64,000 bases of DNA from Gnetum montanum (Eukaryota; Streptophyta; Gnetopsida; Gnetales; Gnetaceae), in contig MNCI01034752.1 in NCBI GenBank assembly GCA_015680685.1, positions 82,534-146,533 of the forward strand, given 5' to 3'. Numbering within the stretch: position 1 is the stretch's first letter; every line of letters begins with the position of its first letter. Both the position numbers and the translations under genes were made by a program. The notes below the pieces were generated by a model. The model saw nothing but the letters and a program-made list of their open reading frames with translations. It did no database searches and was not told the DNA's origin. Below, piece by piece: positions 23,475-35,560 of this stretch.

Positions 23475-24249
23475 AATAAAGTTGAACTGATCTGATTGTA
23501 ACTTGCATTGTATTATTTATATAAAGTTAATAGAATTTCTTCCTTTTATTCAATTTCTATGCTATGTAAGCATTTAAGTGCTTGGTTGAAGCTCTTCTAG
23601 CTTTATTCCATTTTTATTTTGCATTCTTGTAGTATATTTTTCTTATCTTGAGGATTGAATCCCTCTTCATGGATTCTTCTCTTAAGTTCTTGCACATCTC
23701 TCTTGCATAATTTTTTATATTTACATGTACTTTTATATGTTTCTAATATAATAGCTTATGTTTTAAGTTCTCTCAAGTTTGTGAAGTTACATGCATATTT
23801 TTTATGTTTAATTTTAAGGAATTCACTCCCAAGTTTTAAATTCAAGTTAGCTTCTCTCTAACTTCATGTTCATGGTGAAGATTTAAAAATGGTTTTAGCC
23901 TCTTTCTCTCAAATTTAATGTAAAAGATCGTTTCTCTCTTTACATGAGCTTGTTCCAAGCTATTCTAGGTTGATTAAACTATTATCTCATGTTGCATGTT
24001 AATTTCATGATATCTTTAAAGTAAATTAAGAATGGGTAAAGGGTGTATGCATGTTTTCATGATTTCTATGTAGGTGACATAAATATTATTAATTTGATAA
24101 GTTCTTGATATTATTCTTCTAATCCAAGCCATCCTCATCATGTTTAGAGGTTATACTATATGTTTTCATGCTTGTAAGTGAGCTTGGTATTGGCATATTT
24201 TCCAAGTTCTAAGTCAAAATTCTCATTTTATCATTGTTTATTTTCTAAT

Positions 24250-24600
24250 AATTCCATGATCTTACCATGACCCATGGTAAAAATCACAATCTCATCATGA
24301 CCTGCGATTAGCTTTTATTTTATTTCGATATAGACCACAACTTATGGTCAACTCATAGTCTATAACTTGTACTAATGATGACCCATGATCAACCTGTGGT
24401 TTGAAGTTTAAGGTATAAGAAAAGTATAAGAAATTTAGAATGGCTACTGTAACCTAACCATGGATTTTGGTTTATACAATTTTATTTTTTTCTTTGTTTT
24501 GTAGGATCATAACCCATGGAGAAATAAGACAATCATCCTACAATCCAATCACAATTTGTGATCATTTACCATAACCTGTGGCATCATGACATGACCAAGC
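24250..24600. repeat. Cluster of short palindromic CATGACC/CCATGG motifs
   Basis: Variants of CCATGACCCATGG, ATGACCTG, CCCATGATCAACCTGTGG and CATAACCTGTGG recur about every 20-60 bp. Repeated short palindromes also mark the U3 of the LTRs in this window (GATATC type), so an unrecognised LTR is possible. Confidence 0.4.
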
Positions 24601-25499
24601 TAGACCTCGTAGTACTACTTATGGTTAAAAAAATTTAAAGATTATGAGAACAAAATTTTAGGGACAAACTAAGGCATGTAACCTTATTCCATTTTTCTAA
24701 TCTGAGATCCCCTAGAGGTAATCTAGCACTACCATCATAGTTACTCCTAGACTTGACTAGAAAAGGTGGTCAAGTCCCTTCCTATTTTGATTTACTTGGC
24801 CTACTACCTATCTTTTATTAGCTTAGAAACTCCATATTGCTATGAATACTAAGTTACTAATATAAAAACCTTAGATCAAACCTCCAAAGGTTTCCTCATG
24901 AGACATGTCCTTTCATTAAGGGTCTTATAATAATAATTACAATTCCTAGTTATAGAACAACATCATTTGGGAATAGGAACATAACAAACTATCTCCCATA
25001 ACTTTCGTTCATCCTTGAATGATTTTGCATAAGAGGATTTCTTTATACTTCAATCATTTGATTTCTCCTTTTAAATAGAATTTTAATATTCTCTTACTCA
25101 ATTTGCAATGGAAATATAAGTAATAAAGAAATCTAAGAAGAAATAAAATTACCATATTAATAACTTCTATAAATTCTCTTAGGAATAACAAGAGGTGAAT
25201 TAAATATCTACCAACTATCAATTAAGTCCTAGCTAAAGTTTTATAATGTATATCTCATGTTCTCCAATTCATATTACCCAAGAATATTTTATTTAACTAA
25301 TTTCAAGAGTATAAATTAAATAAAAAGAAAAATAAGAAAGGTAATAAAAAGAAATATGGATTAACAAAATTCCTATTTTTTATCTCCTTAAATTTGGATC
25401 TTTTTCTAAGAGGTCTTTTACATCTATAGATTTCAAAAATTAATAATACAACCATTCATGTTGTGTTTTCTACAATATGCTACTCTATATTGTTTGAAT

Positions 25500-25870
25500 G
25501 AGGAACCATCATAAGAACCTTTTTATTTATAAATGCCTTCTTGTCTTGACTTTCTTAGATCAAGTTAGAATTGGTAAAGAAATTTCCATAGTAAGATTTC
25601 CTGTAGATAAAAAGAATTAGCATTCAATATTTGCAATTTTTTGAGGATATGTGGGTATTAGTACTTCTGCTAGTTCAAGGTCCAAGGTGTAGATGTAGCA
25701 TGTTGCCTTTCACTACTTAGGATCTTTGCAAGCACATTGCATGTTCTAGCCTTCATACATATTCTTGAGTTCTATCTTGACTTATTTCCACTCATAGATA
25801 TCATGCATCTGATTAGAATTAGAGTATGATTCTTCATGATAATTAGGTATTTACAAAGTAGCCATCCTAC
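25500..25870 (-). pseudogene. Weak relict coding frame, unknown product
   Basis: A minus-strand frame reads NYHEESYSNSNQMHDIYEWK, then after a stop VKIELKNMYEG, NMQCACKDPK and KATCYIYTLDL. Two of the breaks are TAA/TAG of the CAA/CAG-derived kind seen in the other relicts. Three cysteines lie in the pattern C-A-C...C. No family recognised; it might be gag-like. Confidence 0.3.
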
Positions 25871-27225
25871 TTATTATGTTTGGTATGATATTTTGTGTTT
25901 TTTTGGTTTGGTAATTTATCTTTCAATTTCCTAATTCCTTGATAACTATCCAACTTTCTTTCATGGACATTTCTACCCCCCTTAGAACACTAACTCTAGT
26001 AGTGTAGGAAATTTTAAACTAGGGGTTGGTTGGTAACCTAGGTTCATTTGTATGACTTATGGAATCTCTATAGTTTAAGACTAATTAAATAATGTTTACT
26101 TGTTAATTATTCTTCTAAATATGAGTAGGATTATATAATTTCTAGCTTTTAGATTATTGTGTTAATCTAATCACTATTTCTATAAGGTCAAGATTGTTAG
26201 AAAGTGATTATTTAACTATTGAAAATAAGAACATGGATTCAAAGTCATGATTGTATAGACTTAAAATCTTATTAGTCATAATTATTAAACATTTTAAAGG
26301 TTTTAGTGTAGTCATTTTTAATTTTCCATTATGTTTAGAAGGACAAAATCAAATAGTAATAACTATTTGTATACTAAAAATGATTTCTTAGATTTAAATT
26401 TATGGTAACTTTTAAGTTCCTAGGCTATTAAGGTACATCATAACATAAGGTCTAGCTATATAATTTTTAGGCTCTTGAGTAATGATTCTAAATTTTCCAT
26501 TGCATATAAAGGCCAAAATATTAAAAAAAAAACTATTTATGTGCCTTAAACAAACATTGTAAGGTAGAGTCATTGCTTTTTGAATCTCTCTTTTATAAAA
26601 ATGGAAGTTAATTCAAAAATTAAACCTTATTGAAGGCTCAATTTTGGAAAAATTTAAATTTCATTTTCCTAGGATTTGAACTCAAGACTCTTTCTCTATT
26701 TTTTGGTTAAGTTCCCAGATGTTTTAATTTTTCAAAAAATTAATATTTAATTTTATATATTTTTGAGGGACCAAAACCCACATTTTTCCTTAATTAAGAG
26801 AAATTTCTAGGTCATCATTGAACATTGTTGAAGATTGTTTGATGGTACTAGCAAGGCCATAGATAACATGGAAAACCTATCAAATATTATCTAACAATGC
26901 TCACAAAGTCATGAACAACACCATGGGTAGTGCATTAGAGATTGCATAAAGGTACTTATAAGGCCATGTATACCATAGGAAGTTTGTCCAACAATGTTGA
27001 TGGTTTCTGTAGAAATTTTAGCTATTTGTAGAAAAAATAAATGTTGAGGTAGCATGATAGAGATGTGGCAATGAGGGAGATAATGGAAAAGACGATGATG
27101 TCATATTGAGTGATGACAGTCATGTGGATACAACTAGATGAGTAGGTTTTGAAGGTGAAGATGAAGGCAATAATAGTAGATGAGGTAACCAAGATAGAAT
27201 GGTTCTTCTAACCTTTTTCTTAATT

Positions 27226-27647
27226 ATGTTGTACAATTTATCTTTTATATCTAACATCAATGATAGCATTATTTTAACTTGTTGATGAATAGTTGGATAT
27301 TCCAACACTCAACCATACAAGCTATGAGTGTTCATGTGCAACCTAATCATAATTTGTGGATGGATAATGTAAGTATACTAGTAGTTGATGTTTAGTTCAT
27401 GATCATTGTCTTCTCATGTAGAGTTAGTAAATTTCAAGTCATATGATTTAACTCTTGGTGAGGTATATAATATGTTGANGTTCAAGTCATATGATTTAAC
27501 TCTTGGTGAGGTATATAATATGTTGATGTTATTCAACTAGAGTTACACTAAGTGCCAATATGGTGAAAATGATAATCAAATCTAAGTATAAGTGTAATGA
27601 AAGTAGAAAGCTATTCTAGCCTATGGATGATATGCAACTGTTCTTGG
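27226..27647. repeat. Left copy of a ~373-bp direct repeat flanking E3
   Basis: This matches 48711-49084 at about 90% by eye once the 49-bp duplication at the N (27479) is discounted. It contains 57 bp of host DNA and the first ~316 bp of the E4 3' LTR (LTR start at 27283). E3's 5' LTR begins directly after it, lacking about its first 17 bases. A normal 5-bp duplication is not seen on this side. Confidence 0.75.
27479..27479. other. Single N inside a 48-bp duplicated stretch (assembly scar)
   Basis: TTCAAGTCATATGATTTAAC and the following ~27 bases occur both before (27433-27478) and after (27481-27528) the N. The homologous stretch near 48918-48966 has the sequence only once, so the duplication is best explained as un-merged contig ends. 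Confidence 0.85.
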
Positions 27648-28485
27648 TTTATCATACTTGATATTGAATACCCAATATTAGAGCCTTGACATTGGGTACC
27701 TAATGTTGGAGCCTAGGATGCAATGTTGGATATCAGATATCATGGGGTATACATCGACCTATAACTATAACACTTGGGCTCATAATGTTCATATTAGTTT
27801 TTTGTTATAGTTAGTGAAGCTCTTGTAGTTTGTTTTCTCTAGATTTAGAATATTTTCTAAGTGCTCGTAGTAGGAGTTTGAGTGTGTATGGATCTTTGTT
27901 CAAATACTAATGTACCTAAGCATAGAAATGTGACAAGAATAAAAATGATCCATTTTGACAATCCTTGCAGCACTGAATATATATATTAATATTTTCTTTA
28001 ATACACTTCATTTTCATGTGCTTTACTTTAATGCATTTAAATTAGGCAATTAATTTCTAGTTGTTAATGAACACAAGTATGACCACTTCAAGCATATATA
28101 TAGTGCTTGGTAACCTAGCAACGCTTAATGTTTTGTAGCCCAGTAGCACTATATGTGTTCAAGAAAGTGGGATGGGTACTTGTGTTAAGCTAGTTAAGCA
28201 GTGGTTGAATTAGATTTTAAATTACTCTACCTTTCATTCTTGTTGTAGGAAATTAAACTTATAAAACATAAGATGATAAAAATCATATACCTAAAGTACA
28301 ATTAAACCATATTCTTGAGCCTCACAAGTGTAGTTAGGAAGACAACGAATGTTCTCAACAACCATTTCACTTCTTAGAAGAACCAGTGCGCTAAAGAATT
28401 ATAGATCCATAGAATTCAACGAGATCATGTGTGAATGCCTTAGTGATTTGTATGGTTGGGTGTAGGGATGCCTCATTGCTCATCA
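27648..28485 (+). repeat. E3 5' LTR, lacking its first ~17 bp
   Basis: 838 bp, matching 47849-48710 from about 17 bases inside it. Ends CTCATCA followed by the primer site. Contains GATAT motifs near the start and TATAACTATA-type promoter sequence near 27765, the counterpart of CTATAAATATAG in the 3' LTR. Confidence 0.85.
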
Positions 28486-28486
28486 T

Positions 28487-28504
28487 TGGCATCATTGCCA
28501 AGGA
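28487..28504 (+). other. E3 primer binding site (tRNA-Asp type)
   Basis: TGGCATCATTGCCAAGGA against the Athila-type tRNA-Asp site TGGCGCCGTTGCCGGGGA: five differences, all G-to-A or C-to-T. One base separates it from the LTR. Confidence 0.8.
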
Positions 28505-28646
28505 CCTTTTGGTTGTTTCATGTACTATTTAGGATTTGGTGGAAATCATTCAAAATCATTGGAATGAATCTTAGAGTCATATCATATTTTACAATCACTA
28601 TAACAAAATTTAAAACCACATTGTGTTTTTATCATCTAATTGAAAA

Positions 28647-29135
28647 TTTATTTTTCTCACAAAAGTGCTTCTCTGCCCAAGTCTAATGAATTTTATCAAC
28701 CGGTGCTTCAATAATATTGAGTGGTATATGCTCATCCTAATGTGTATGTATCCAATTTCACCTTCATCCTACATAAGGATGAGTAGCTGCTGTGGCATGA
28801 CATGGAGGTCAACAATGTGTTACTACTTGACTGATCTGTTTCTACAATGCTTCAACAAATGTTTATACGATGGGGTCTCTAGGAACTTTATGCTAAGTAT
28901 GTTGTGCAAGATAGTGATGTCAAGGATTATCATCCCACTGAGGCACAATGTCTATGGGATTGACAACTAGAACAATGCCATGAATTTGCAAATTGAAAAG
29001 GATTTAATGATTCCCCATTCCTACTATACCAAAAATATAGTGGGGAACCCTTCTTTAGGGGTTTTCCATTTAGTGAAATTCCTGTTTTTGACTTTGGTGA
29101 AGGAGGTCAAATTCAGAACATATGGTTAACAATTC
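28647..29135 (+). pseudogene. E3 gag, N-terminal part
   Basis: DNA homology to E1 gag from its start is clear, e.g. VVYAHPNVYVSNFTFILHKD against E1 VVYAHPNEYVPDFIFILNQD, and DYHPTEAQ against DYHPIEAQ. The E1-like ATG is not preserved. Homology stops at about 29135, where unrelated sequence begins, and resumes at 31070. An open frame at 28665-28970 is in the wrong frame and is a shadow. Confidence 0.75.
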
Positions 29136-31069
29136 ACTATAGCAACCAAAAACGTTGGTGGTTGGAACACCAAGAGGTTTCTAGGCATACAGTTTAACCC
29201 TGAATCCCTGCGAGGGCTATGCTAGAGAGAAATGGAAATAGAGGCCATGAACGGTCTAGTCGATTAGACAGGAACATAGTTGGTGTAACTTAACCTTTCG
29301 TAAACCTTTAGTTTTAGAAATGAGGTATGCAAGTGAAGCGATAATTAACCAATGTAAAATAATGAAAAATGATGCAAAATAAGATGATAATGAACAAAGA
29401 GTGAAACTAATTTGGGTGAGGAAATGCACCGCCCCAAGATCAAGGATCTGATCTTTGCTTTGTTGGAAGATGTACAATTGAAGATGCAACATTGGAGAGG
29501 CACAACTTACAAAGAGTAGTATGGTCACAGGTTGATAACTTGCTTCTCAGGATTCTTCTTCTTTCCAATCCACTTCCTAAGATGACAAAATGCTAAACCT
29601 ACAAAAGGATGTCTAAAGCCAACCAGAAAGATTAAAGCCAACTAGAATGTTAAAGATGCCAACTATGCTCTCCAAAAGCCATCTTAAAAGCCAACCCTTT
29701 AAGCATTGTTTGCCAAAGTATTTATAGGGCCAGGAGTAGGAGAAAAATGTGGTTTGGATGCCACGTGTCCTGGGCCCCACAAGGTGCAAACATGGCTATG
29801 TTATGTAGATGTGTGATGCTAGATGTGAACCTTGTTATGTTGTGATCATACTGCTAAAACTACATGTGCTAAAATCCAAAAAGAGAAATGGAGCCTATGC
29901 TCCAGGACTACATCTTTCCCACTCTTGTGAGTAGGGTCAAGCATAGGGAAAATTTTGGAAACTGACTAGGGATATGAAAAATGAAGCAAACTTGCTGATT
30001 TTGCCCACCGAAGAGGTGCCAAGGTGAGAATGATTGTTGCCAAGAATTTTTGGAGCTAATTGAAAATGTTTTAAATGCCTCCATGCAAGTGTTGCATTAC
30101 TTACATTGTCCAGTATGTTGACGTAGTGTAAGTAATTGCTCACTACACTGTGCTATGCTACCTAGCGTAGCATAGCGTAGCCACCGGTCTTAAAAGGAAT
30201 CTTTCCTAGAAGCCGAGAGCATCTATCTGAGGCCTGGTTAGGTAAGCGACTGCAACTTTATCTTTGATGATGGAAAGCCTTTGAACCTTCTGAGTTTAGC
30301 CTTGGGGCATTCCGTTGTTTTTCATCCTTGCTACACTGTGCTATGCTATGTAGCATAACACAACATAGTAGCCAATGTGTCATGCATCCTTGTCTAATCT
30401 GTAATGTTTTACCAAAAAATTTTGCTTGAGGCCTGAGGGTTAAGTGGGATAGCCAATTTTGGAGGCCAAAGAATTGCCAAGTGCAATCCTCTTATTGGAG
30501 CCACTTGGTAGAGGGGCCTTTGTGCATTCTATCATTGCTACACTGTGCTACGTTGCATAGTGTAGCATAGCGTAGCACCCTATGTTGGCCAAATCCTGAC
30601 TTGTTTGTCATAGGATGTTTTTTATGTCTCAGTGTGTCAATGGAGCAAGCTTGCTTGATGGTTACAACATGGGCCAATGCTTTGGAAGACTGACTTGTTA
30701 TCCACTTGCATCTTGGATGCTTGATTGGTCTCTTCAGGGCTTGCTACATTGCATAGTGTAGCGTAGCGTAGTAGATTTCTCCGCTAGAAAACTTGCCGAA
30801 CTACTTAGCTCATCCTAAATACTTTTAGCAACTCCTAGCATAGTTTTTGCATAGACTATCAGTTGGGTTAATTGTCTAGCTGGGTAGACTGGAGAGTCTA
30901 GTAGGCCTGTCAGCCCTAGAGATAGAAACATGATCGAGTGTATAGTCTATCATCAGTGCCTATATTATTATGATAGCCCATTGTGACATTGCACTTGTGG
31001 AAATCCTTGCCTAAATTTCAAGACTTTGCTAAAGCATCAAGGTCCTGAAATTTTATGGTGTTTTCATTT
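29136..31069. mobile_element. Unknown 1.9-kb insertion in E3 gag
   Basis: E1 shows the uninterrupted gag here. In E3, homology breaks after ACAATTC (29129-29135) and resumes with ACAATCC (31070-31076), a possible 7-bp target duplication with one transition. The insert is less AT-rich than its surroundings, has no obvious terminal inverted repeats or LTRs, and no convincing coding frame. It holds four GTAGC-rich hairpin motifs about 200 bp apart. Class unknown. Confidence 0.65.
30143..30774. repeat. Four GTAGC-rich hairpin motifs at ~200-bp spacing
   Basis: Copies begin at 30143, 30331, 30538 and 30743. Each has CTACACTGTGCTATGCTA-like sequence followed by runs of GTAGCATAGC. In copy 1, GCTATGCTAC pairs with GTAGCATAGC across 5 bases; in copy 2, TATGCTA pairs with TAGCATA; in copy 3, GTGCTACG pairs with CGTAGCAC. 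Copy 4 lacks the left arm. Flanks share GAGGCCTG near copies 2 and 3, so this is a decayed ~200-bp tandem repeat. Confidence 0.7.
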
Positions 31070-33000
31070 ACAATCCTAGTTCTAGTAAGAATGGATAAAA
31101 TAACAAAGAAGGATCCAATGAGATAAGCCAAGGCAAGAATGCAAACAAGAAACAAGATCATGATTATGCCTAAGATCACTGAAGAGGTAGTAGAAGGCAT
31201 CGTGATGCTATTAGTCCTCCTTCCTCTTCACCTTTGTCATCATCTTGTTCTTCTTCTTCTGGATTTGACCACAACCATAAAAGGCAAGACCATGATGAAG
31301 GTGATTGAAATGATCGATGGGACCAAAATAATCAAAGGGATCATCTAGTAGAGAAAGATCAAGGGCGTAGACATTCAAGAGAGATACATCATCATGATGA
31401 AAGGGGTAGTAGAGGGCATTGTAGGCACCATGATCATGGCCTTGATGAGCCTTTGCTTGCTACCTACAGTATGCTTAAGACTACAGAGGTAATACAAATT
31501 TCAACAAGGCACATGAAAAATAGTGGGATTAAAAGGCTATACATGAACAATATTCCTTGATTTGAAGGGGGATATAACTTTGATCTACAAAACCATCTCT
31601 ATGCTTTCCAAGAGGCATGTGCCTTGCAGAACATAACGAATTAGTGAAGAAAACTCAAGTTGTTCCCAAGGACACTTATCAAAGAAGTAGAGAATTGGTC
31701 TATTGGTCCTTAAAGCTAGAATCTATCAGAAAATGGAGTACCATGCCTGAATTGTTCAATGATAAATATTTAATATACTCTAGAGTATTCAACTTGAAAA
31801 GGCAAATCCAAGGATGGAAGCAAGGAACATACAAACCCTTGGATGCCACCATCAACTGATACTATTCCTTAATGCACAAATGTCTTGGTCATGATTATTC
31901 TCAACTAGATCAACTTCACGACATTGTAGATAGGATTTAATTAGAAATGACGAGAATCCTTAGTGTCTATGCCTAAGGACAACTATCAGAATTAAGTATC
32001 TATCAAATACAAATACTAATCAAGCAAGTAGCTAAAAAGGAGAGTGAATTAAGAAAAAAAGAAAGTGCAGACGAATATAACCATGATCCTTCCATTCGTA
32101 AGAGGGAGGTTCAATTCTATGATATTGAGGAAGAATCTACACCTAATGAAGTGGTGAATATGAAAACCTTGCCACTCCAAAAATTTCAATCTAAAATTAT
32201 AGTGAAGGTTGATCAGTTATGGGACTCCATGGATAGTAGATTCCAGGTTCTCCTAAAAATTACTTAAGAGTCCAAAGAATGAGGTAGTGATTGTGAGCAC
32301 AAGAGGCACAAGGAAGTTGAACATGCCTATCAGAAAGGTAAGGGAAATATTTTTGTAATAGAACCAGTTGTGGAAAGCAAATTAGATGATAATGGTGGGT
32401 GTGACATCTACCAATATGAACATCGTAAGGGGTGTTACCCCATAGTATCACATTTACAGGTGTCTAGGATGTATTCTTTGAATTCACAACTAACACAAAG
32501 GAAAACATCTAGAAGATTACCTTATCCTCAAGGTAATTTTAGGTAGTTCCACCAGCAATAGAAATATTATCTAACCAAAACTCCACCACAATCATATGAG
32601 CAACATCAATAGTGATGGCAACCATAATCATGGGCGCTAGTACCATCAAGGCAGTAATATCCTTATAGAGAACCTAATCCATATGGGTACTATATTTAGC
32701 AACCCTTGTCTTCATGTGATTTCTCTAGGCATGTTTCTACTTTCTAATCTCACTACCATCCTTCTAATTATTATCAAATTCATTCTCTATATGAAATAAG
32801 GGATGCCACCTTTTATCCTTATCCCCCTCTGGTCCTTGCACATGCTCCTCCTCCAACTGCACAACTACCACCTACTCCAAATAGGTAGGGTGAACTACCA
32901 GCTTAACCACAATAACATAATACTACTAGGGATATTAATCTACAACTAGTTCATTAACTGAGTGGTTCAAATACTTGATCAAGGAAAATACCTTTCTTCT
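31070..33000 (+). pseudogene. E3 gag, remainder, and proline-rich linker
   Basis: Blocks include SSSCSSSSGFDHNHKRQDHD (as in E1), then the gag core (LDATIN-stop-YYSLMHKCLGHD, LHDIVDRI). The conserved C-terminal block CDIYQYEHRKGCYPIVSHL at about 32400-32460 has the spacing C-x6-H-x3-C-x5-H. The core is split over frames by several indels. A proline-rich stretch (about 32790-32900) leads toward protease, as in E1. Confidence 0.8.
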
Positions 33001-33800
33001 GATCCCATAGTCCATCCATGGGTAACAACCCTAACCCTCCATCTTCCTTTTGTCAAATTCCTTCAAGTTCCATTCAACAAAATCTACCTAGGATCCATAC
33101 TATGATGCTTACTCACATTGTATCTAATTTGATTTGTGCTAGAAACCTTCCAAGGAAACTAGCCCATCTTGGAAGTCCTCTCATCTATTTGCATATTATT
33201 GAGAATAAACTATTTAAAGCTCTTTTTGACTAAGGTTCTAGTGTTAATTTAGTTTCTCATGAGATGTACACTACATGGAACCTGCATCCTCTCAAGAAGA
33301 GTAATATTATATTAGAATTAGTAGACCAATCCTTCATTATTGCAAAGAAATTGGTGGAAGACATTGTGGACTTTGTTCATGGGTCGTCTTATCCTATTGA
33401 TTTCCTAGTGATCAAGGTGGAGAACTGTAAAGGGAATTTTCCAATCATCATGGGAAGGGCATGGATTAGCATCATTGATGCAAGAATGGGCATCAGAGAT
33501 CTTTCCCTAGAAATATACAAAGAAAATGCATTTGAAAATATTGAGAAGAAGTGAGTTGCATGCATTGCATAGAGTAATATAAGGTGCAATTGTGTGCAGA
33601 AGCTCTAGGCCATGAAACAAGCATCTATCTCTGCATGCAAGTAGTATGCACCAAAAGTAGAAATTCAAAGGTGTTTGTACATAGTAGCCACAAAATAAGA
33701 GGGCACCCAGTTGCTAACAACTGATCCTAAAAGTAGCACACTTTGCATGGAATCAACTAAGAGCTTAACATGTGCTTATGTTGAAGGCATGGATGAATTG
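33001..33800 (+). pseudogene. E3 protease
   Basis: Frames 33018-33233 and 33264-33554 join across one stop. They read IHTMMLTHIVSNLICARNLP, SPLIYLHIIENKLFKALFD, stop, GSSVNLVSHEMY, then SNIILELVDQSFIIAKKLVE, NCKGNFPIIMGRAWISIIDA and RDLSLEIYKENAF. The stop replaces the residue between Asp and Gly of the active site. This copy shows what the Copia-1-interrupted E1 protease looked like. After 33600 comes a linker with CMEST-like sequence and the N gap. Confidence 0.88.
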
Positions 33801-33858
33801 NNNNNNNNNNNNNNNNNNNNNNNNNNNNNNNNNNNNNNNNNNNNNNNNNNNNNNNNNN
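33801..33858. other. 58-base N gap with duplicated flanks
   Basis: The 72 bases after the gap (from 33859) repeat those at 33647-33718 almost exactly, and similarity continues with more differences for another ~80 bases. Either a real tandem copy lies here or two related retroelement copies were joined. Confidence 0.8.
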
Positions 33859-35560
33859 TGCACCAAAAGTAGAAATTCAAAGGTGTTTGTACATAGTAGC
33901 CACAAAATAAGAGGGCACCCAGTTGCTAACCGCTAATTTTGAGAGTAGCAGACTTTGCATGGAACCAACTAAGAGCCTAGCATGTGCATATGTCATAGGC
34001 ATGAATGAACTAAAGCAAGTTCATCACCAACTCTTTGATGATGCAAATGATGATACTTATTGTGGAGAGTTGGAGATTTCTAAAAATTTTAAGCAAGAGC
34101 CCATTGAACTAAAAACACTATTGGCTAAAATAGAATATGTGTTTTTAAAAAACCCTACTCTAGAGTAGAAAAAGATGCTATTGAATATGGTTGAAAATGG
34201 TTAGTAGCTTTTTCTTGGTCATATCTTGAACTCACAGGGATTGATCCTAGGATATGCTAGCATCGCATGTACACTGATCCAACCATGAAGCCAAAGAGAT
34301 AGCCATAGAGATGATTGGACCCCAAACTCAAGTAGGTCATCAAAGAGGAAATTGAATAACTCCTCAAGGTGGGGTTCATTTATCCCATTTTAGATAGTGA
34401 GTGGGTTAATCCACTTATGATTGTGCCAAAGAAAGGAGGCAAGTGGTAGGTCTACATCAATTTTGGTTACTAAATATGGAAATATTTAAAGATTATTTTT
34501 TATTTCCATTTGTTGATCAGGAGTTAGACATAATATCTAGGCATTTCTACAATAGTTTTCTAGATGAATATAATGACTATAACCAAATTTAAATTTCATC
34601 AAAGGACTAGGTGAAGACAAAATTCATGAGTCCTTTGGGGACTTTTGTGTATTGCAAGTTGCCATTTGATCTATGCAATGCTCCTGCTACATTTCAATGC
34701 CTAGTTTTGAGAATTTTTCAACAACAAATTGGAAGTGGTATGGAAGTCTTCATGGATGACTTCTCCACTTATGGAGCTACATTTAAGCAAGCCTAGGACC
34801 ACTTTGAGTAATTACTAAAATGATGTGTTGAAACCACCTTATGGCTCAATTGACAAAATAGTGATTTAATGGTCTAGGAAGGCTTTATATTGGGGCACAA
34901 AATATCACAAGTAAGAATTGAGATAGACCTTGAGAAAACAATGTTCATCCAAGAAATAACCTACCAACTAGAAACTTTCAAATATGTTCAATAAATAATT
35001 GGACATATTGGCTACTACTGATGATTCATAGAGAATTTCTCTAAGATTGCAAGGCCATTGGTGGAGCTGATAAAAAAGATGTTTCATTTGTCTCAATCAC
35101 AAAATATGAAAAAGCATTCCAATAGTTGAAAAAGAAAGTTATAAAGCATTCCAATAGATCATTTCATGTCATGATGGATGCATCAAATTATTCCTTGAAA
35201 GCCATGCTTATGCAAATGGACAATAAGAAACTTCCATAGTACATCCACTATGCTACCTAAAGCATTATGGATGCACAACTAAACTACACCACTACAAGAA
35301 AAGAATTGATAATAGTGGTGTTTGCTATAGAGAAATTTAGGCATTATGTGCTTGGATACAAGGTGTTTGTGCATATGGACTACAATGTCATTCACTTCGT
35401 GATGAACAAGCCAATGGTGAGCCCCCATGTCATATGGTAGTTGGTGATCTTGTAAGAATTTGATCTTACAATGGTTGATTGAAATGAAACTAAGAATGTG
35501 GTTTTTGATCACTTGTCTTAGTTATGATGGAATGACAAAGAGGAAGAAAATCCACTATCT
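33859..35560 (+). pseudogene. E3 reverse transcriptase and RNase H
   Basis: After the linker (CMEPTKSLACAYVIGMNELK) the RT N-terminus is badly broken. The palm is clear at 34611-34796: FMSPLGTFVYCKLPFDLCNA, PATFQCLVLRIFQQQ, then EVFMDDFSTYGATF with FMDD as active site. RNase H follows with MMDASNYSLKAMLMQMDNKK, NYTTTRKELIIVVFAIEKF and RHYVLGYKVFVHMDYNVIHF. Stops and small indels are scattered. Unlike E1 there is no large deletion. Confidence 0.88.

Larger units (their letters stand above)
22011..27225. other. AT-rich region without assignable genes
   Basis: No intact gene seen. It probably holds upstream parts of E6 and other old elements. Seen in it: the direct repeats at 23033/23351, a cluster of CATGACC/CCATGG-type motifs at 24250-24600, a TATA and polyadenylation-like AT stretch near 23510-23560 that resembles an LTR R region, a weak relict frame at 25500-25870, and a ~57-bp imperfect repeat at about 26319 and 26490. 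Just before 27225 (27070-27200, plus) is a short acidic reading (DDDVILSDDSHVDTT) that I cannot assign. Confidence 0.5.

Noticed and set aside
23655-23861. 68-codon plus-strand open frame, hydrophobic
   Set aside because: T-rich chance frame; no homologous frame elsewhere in the window and no coding pattern.
28665-28970. 101-codon open frame on the plus strand
   Set aside because: Homology with E1 shows the gag frame is another one (VVYAHPNVY...). This frame is a shadow of it.
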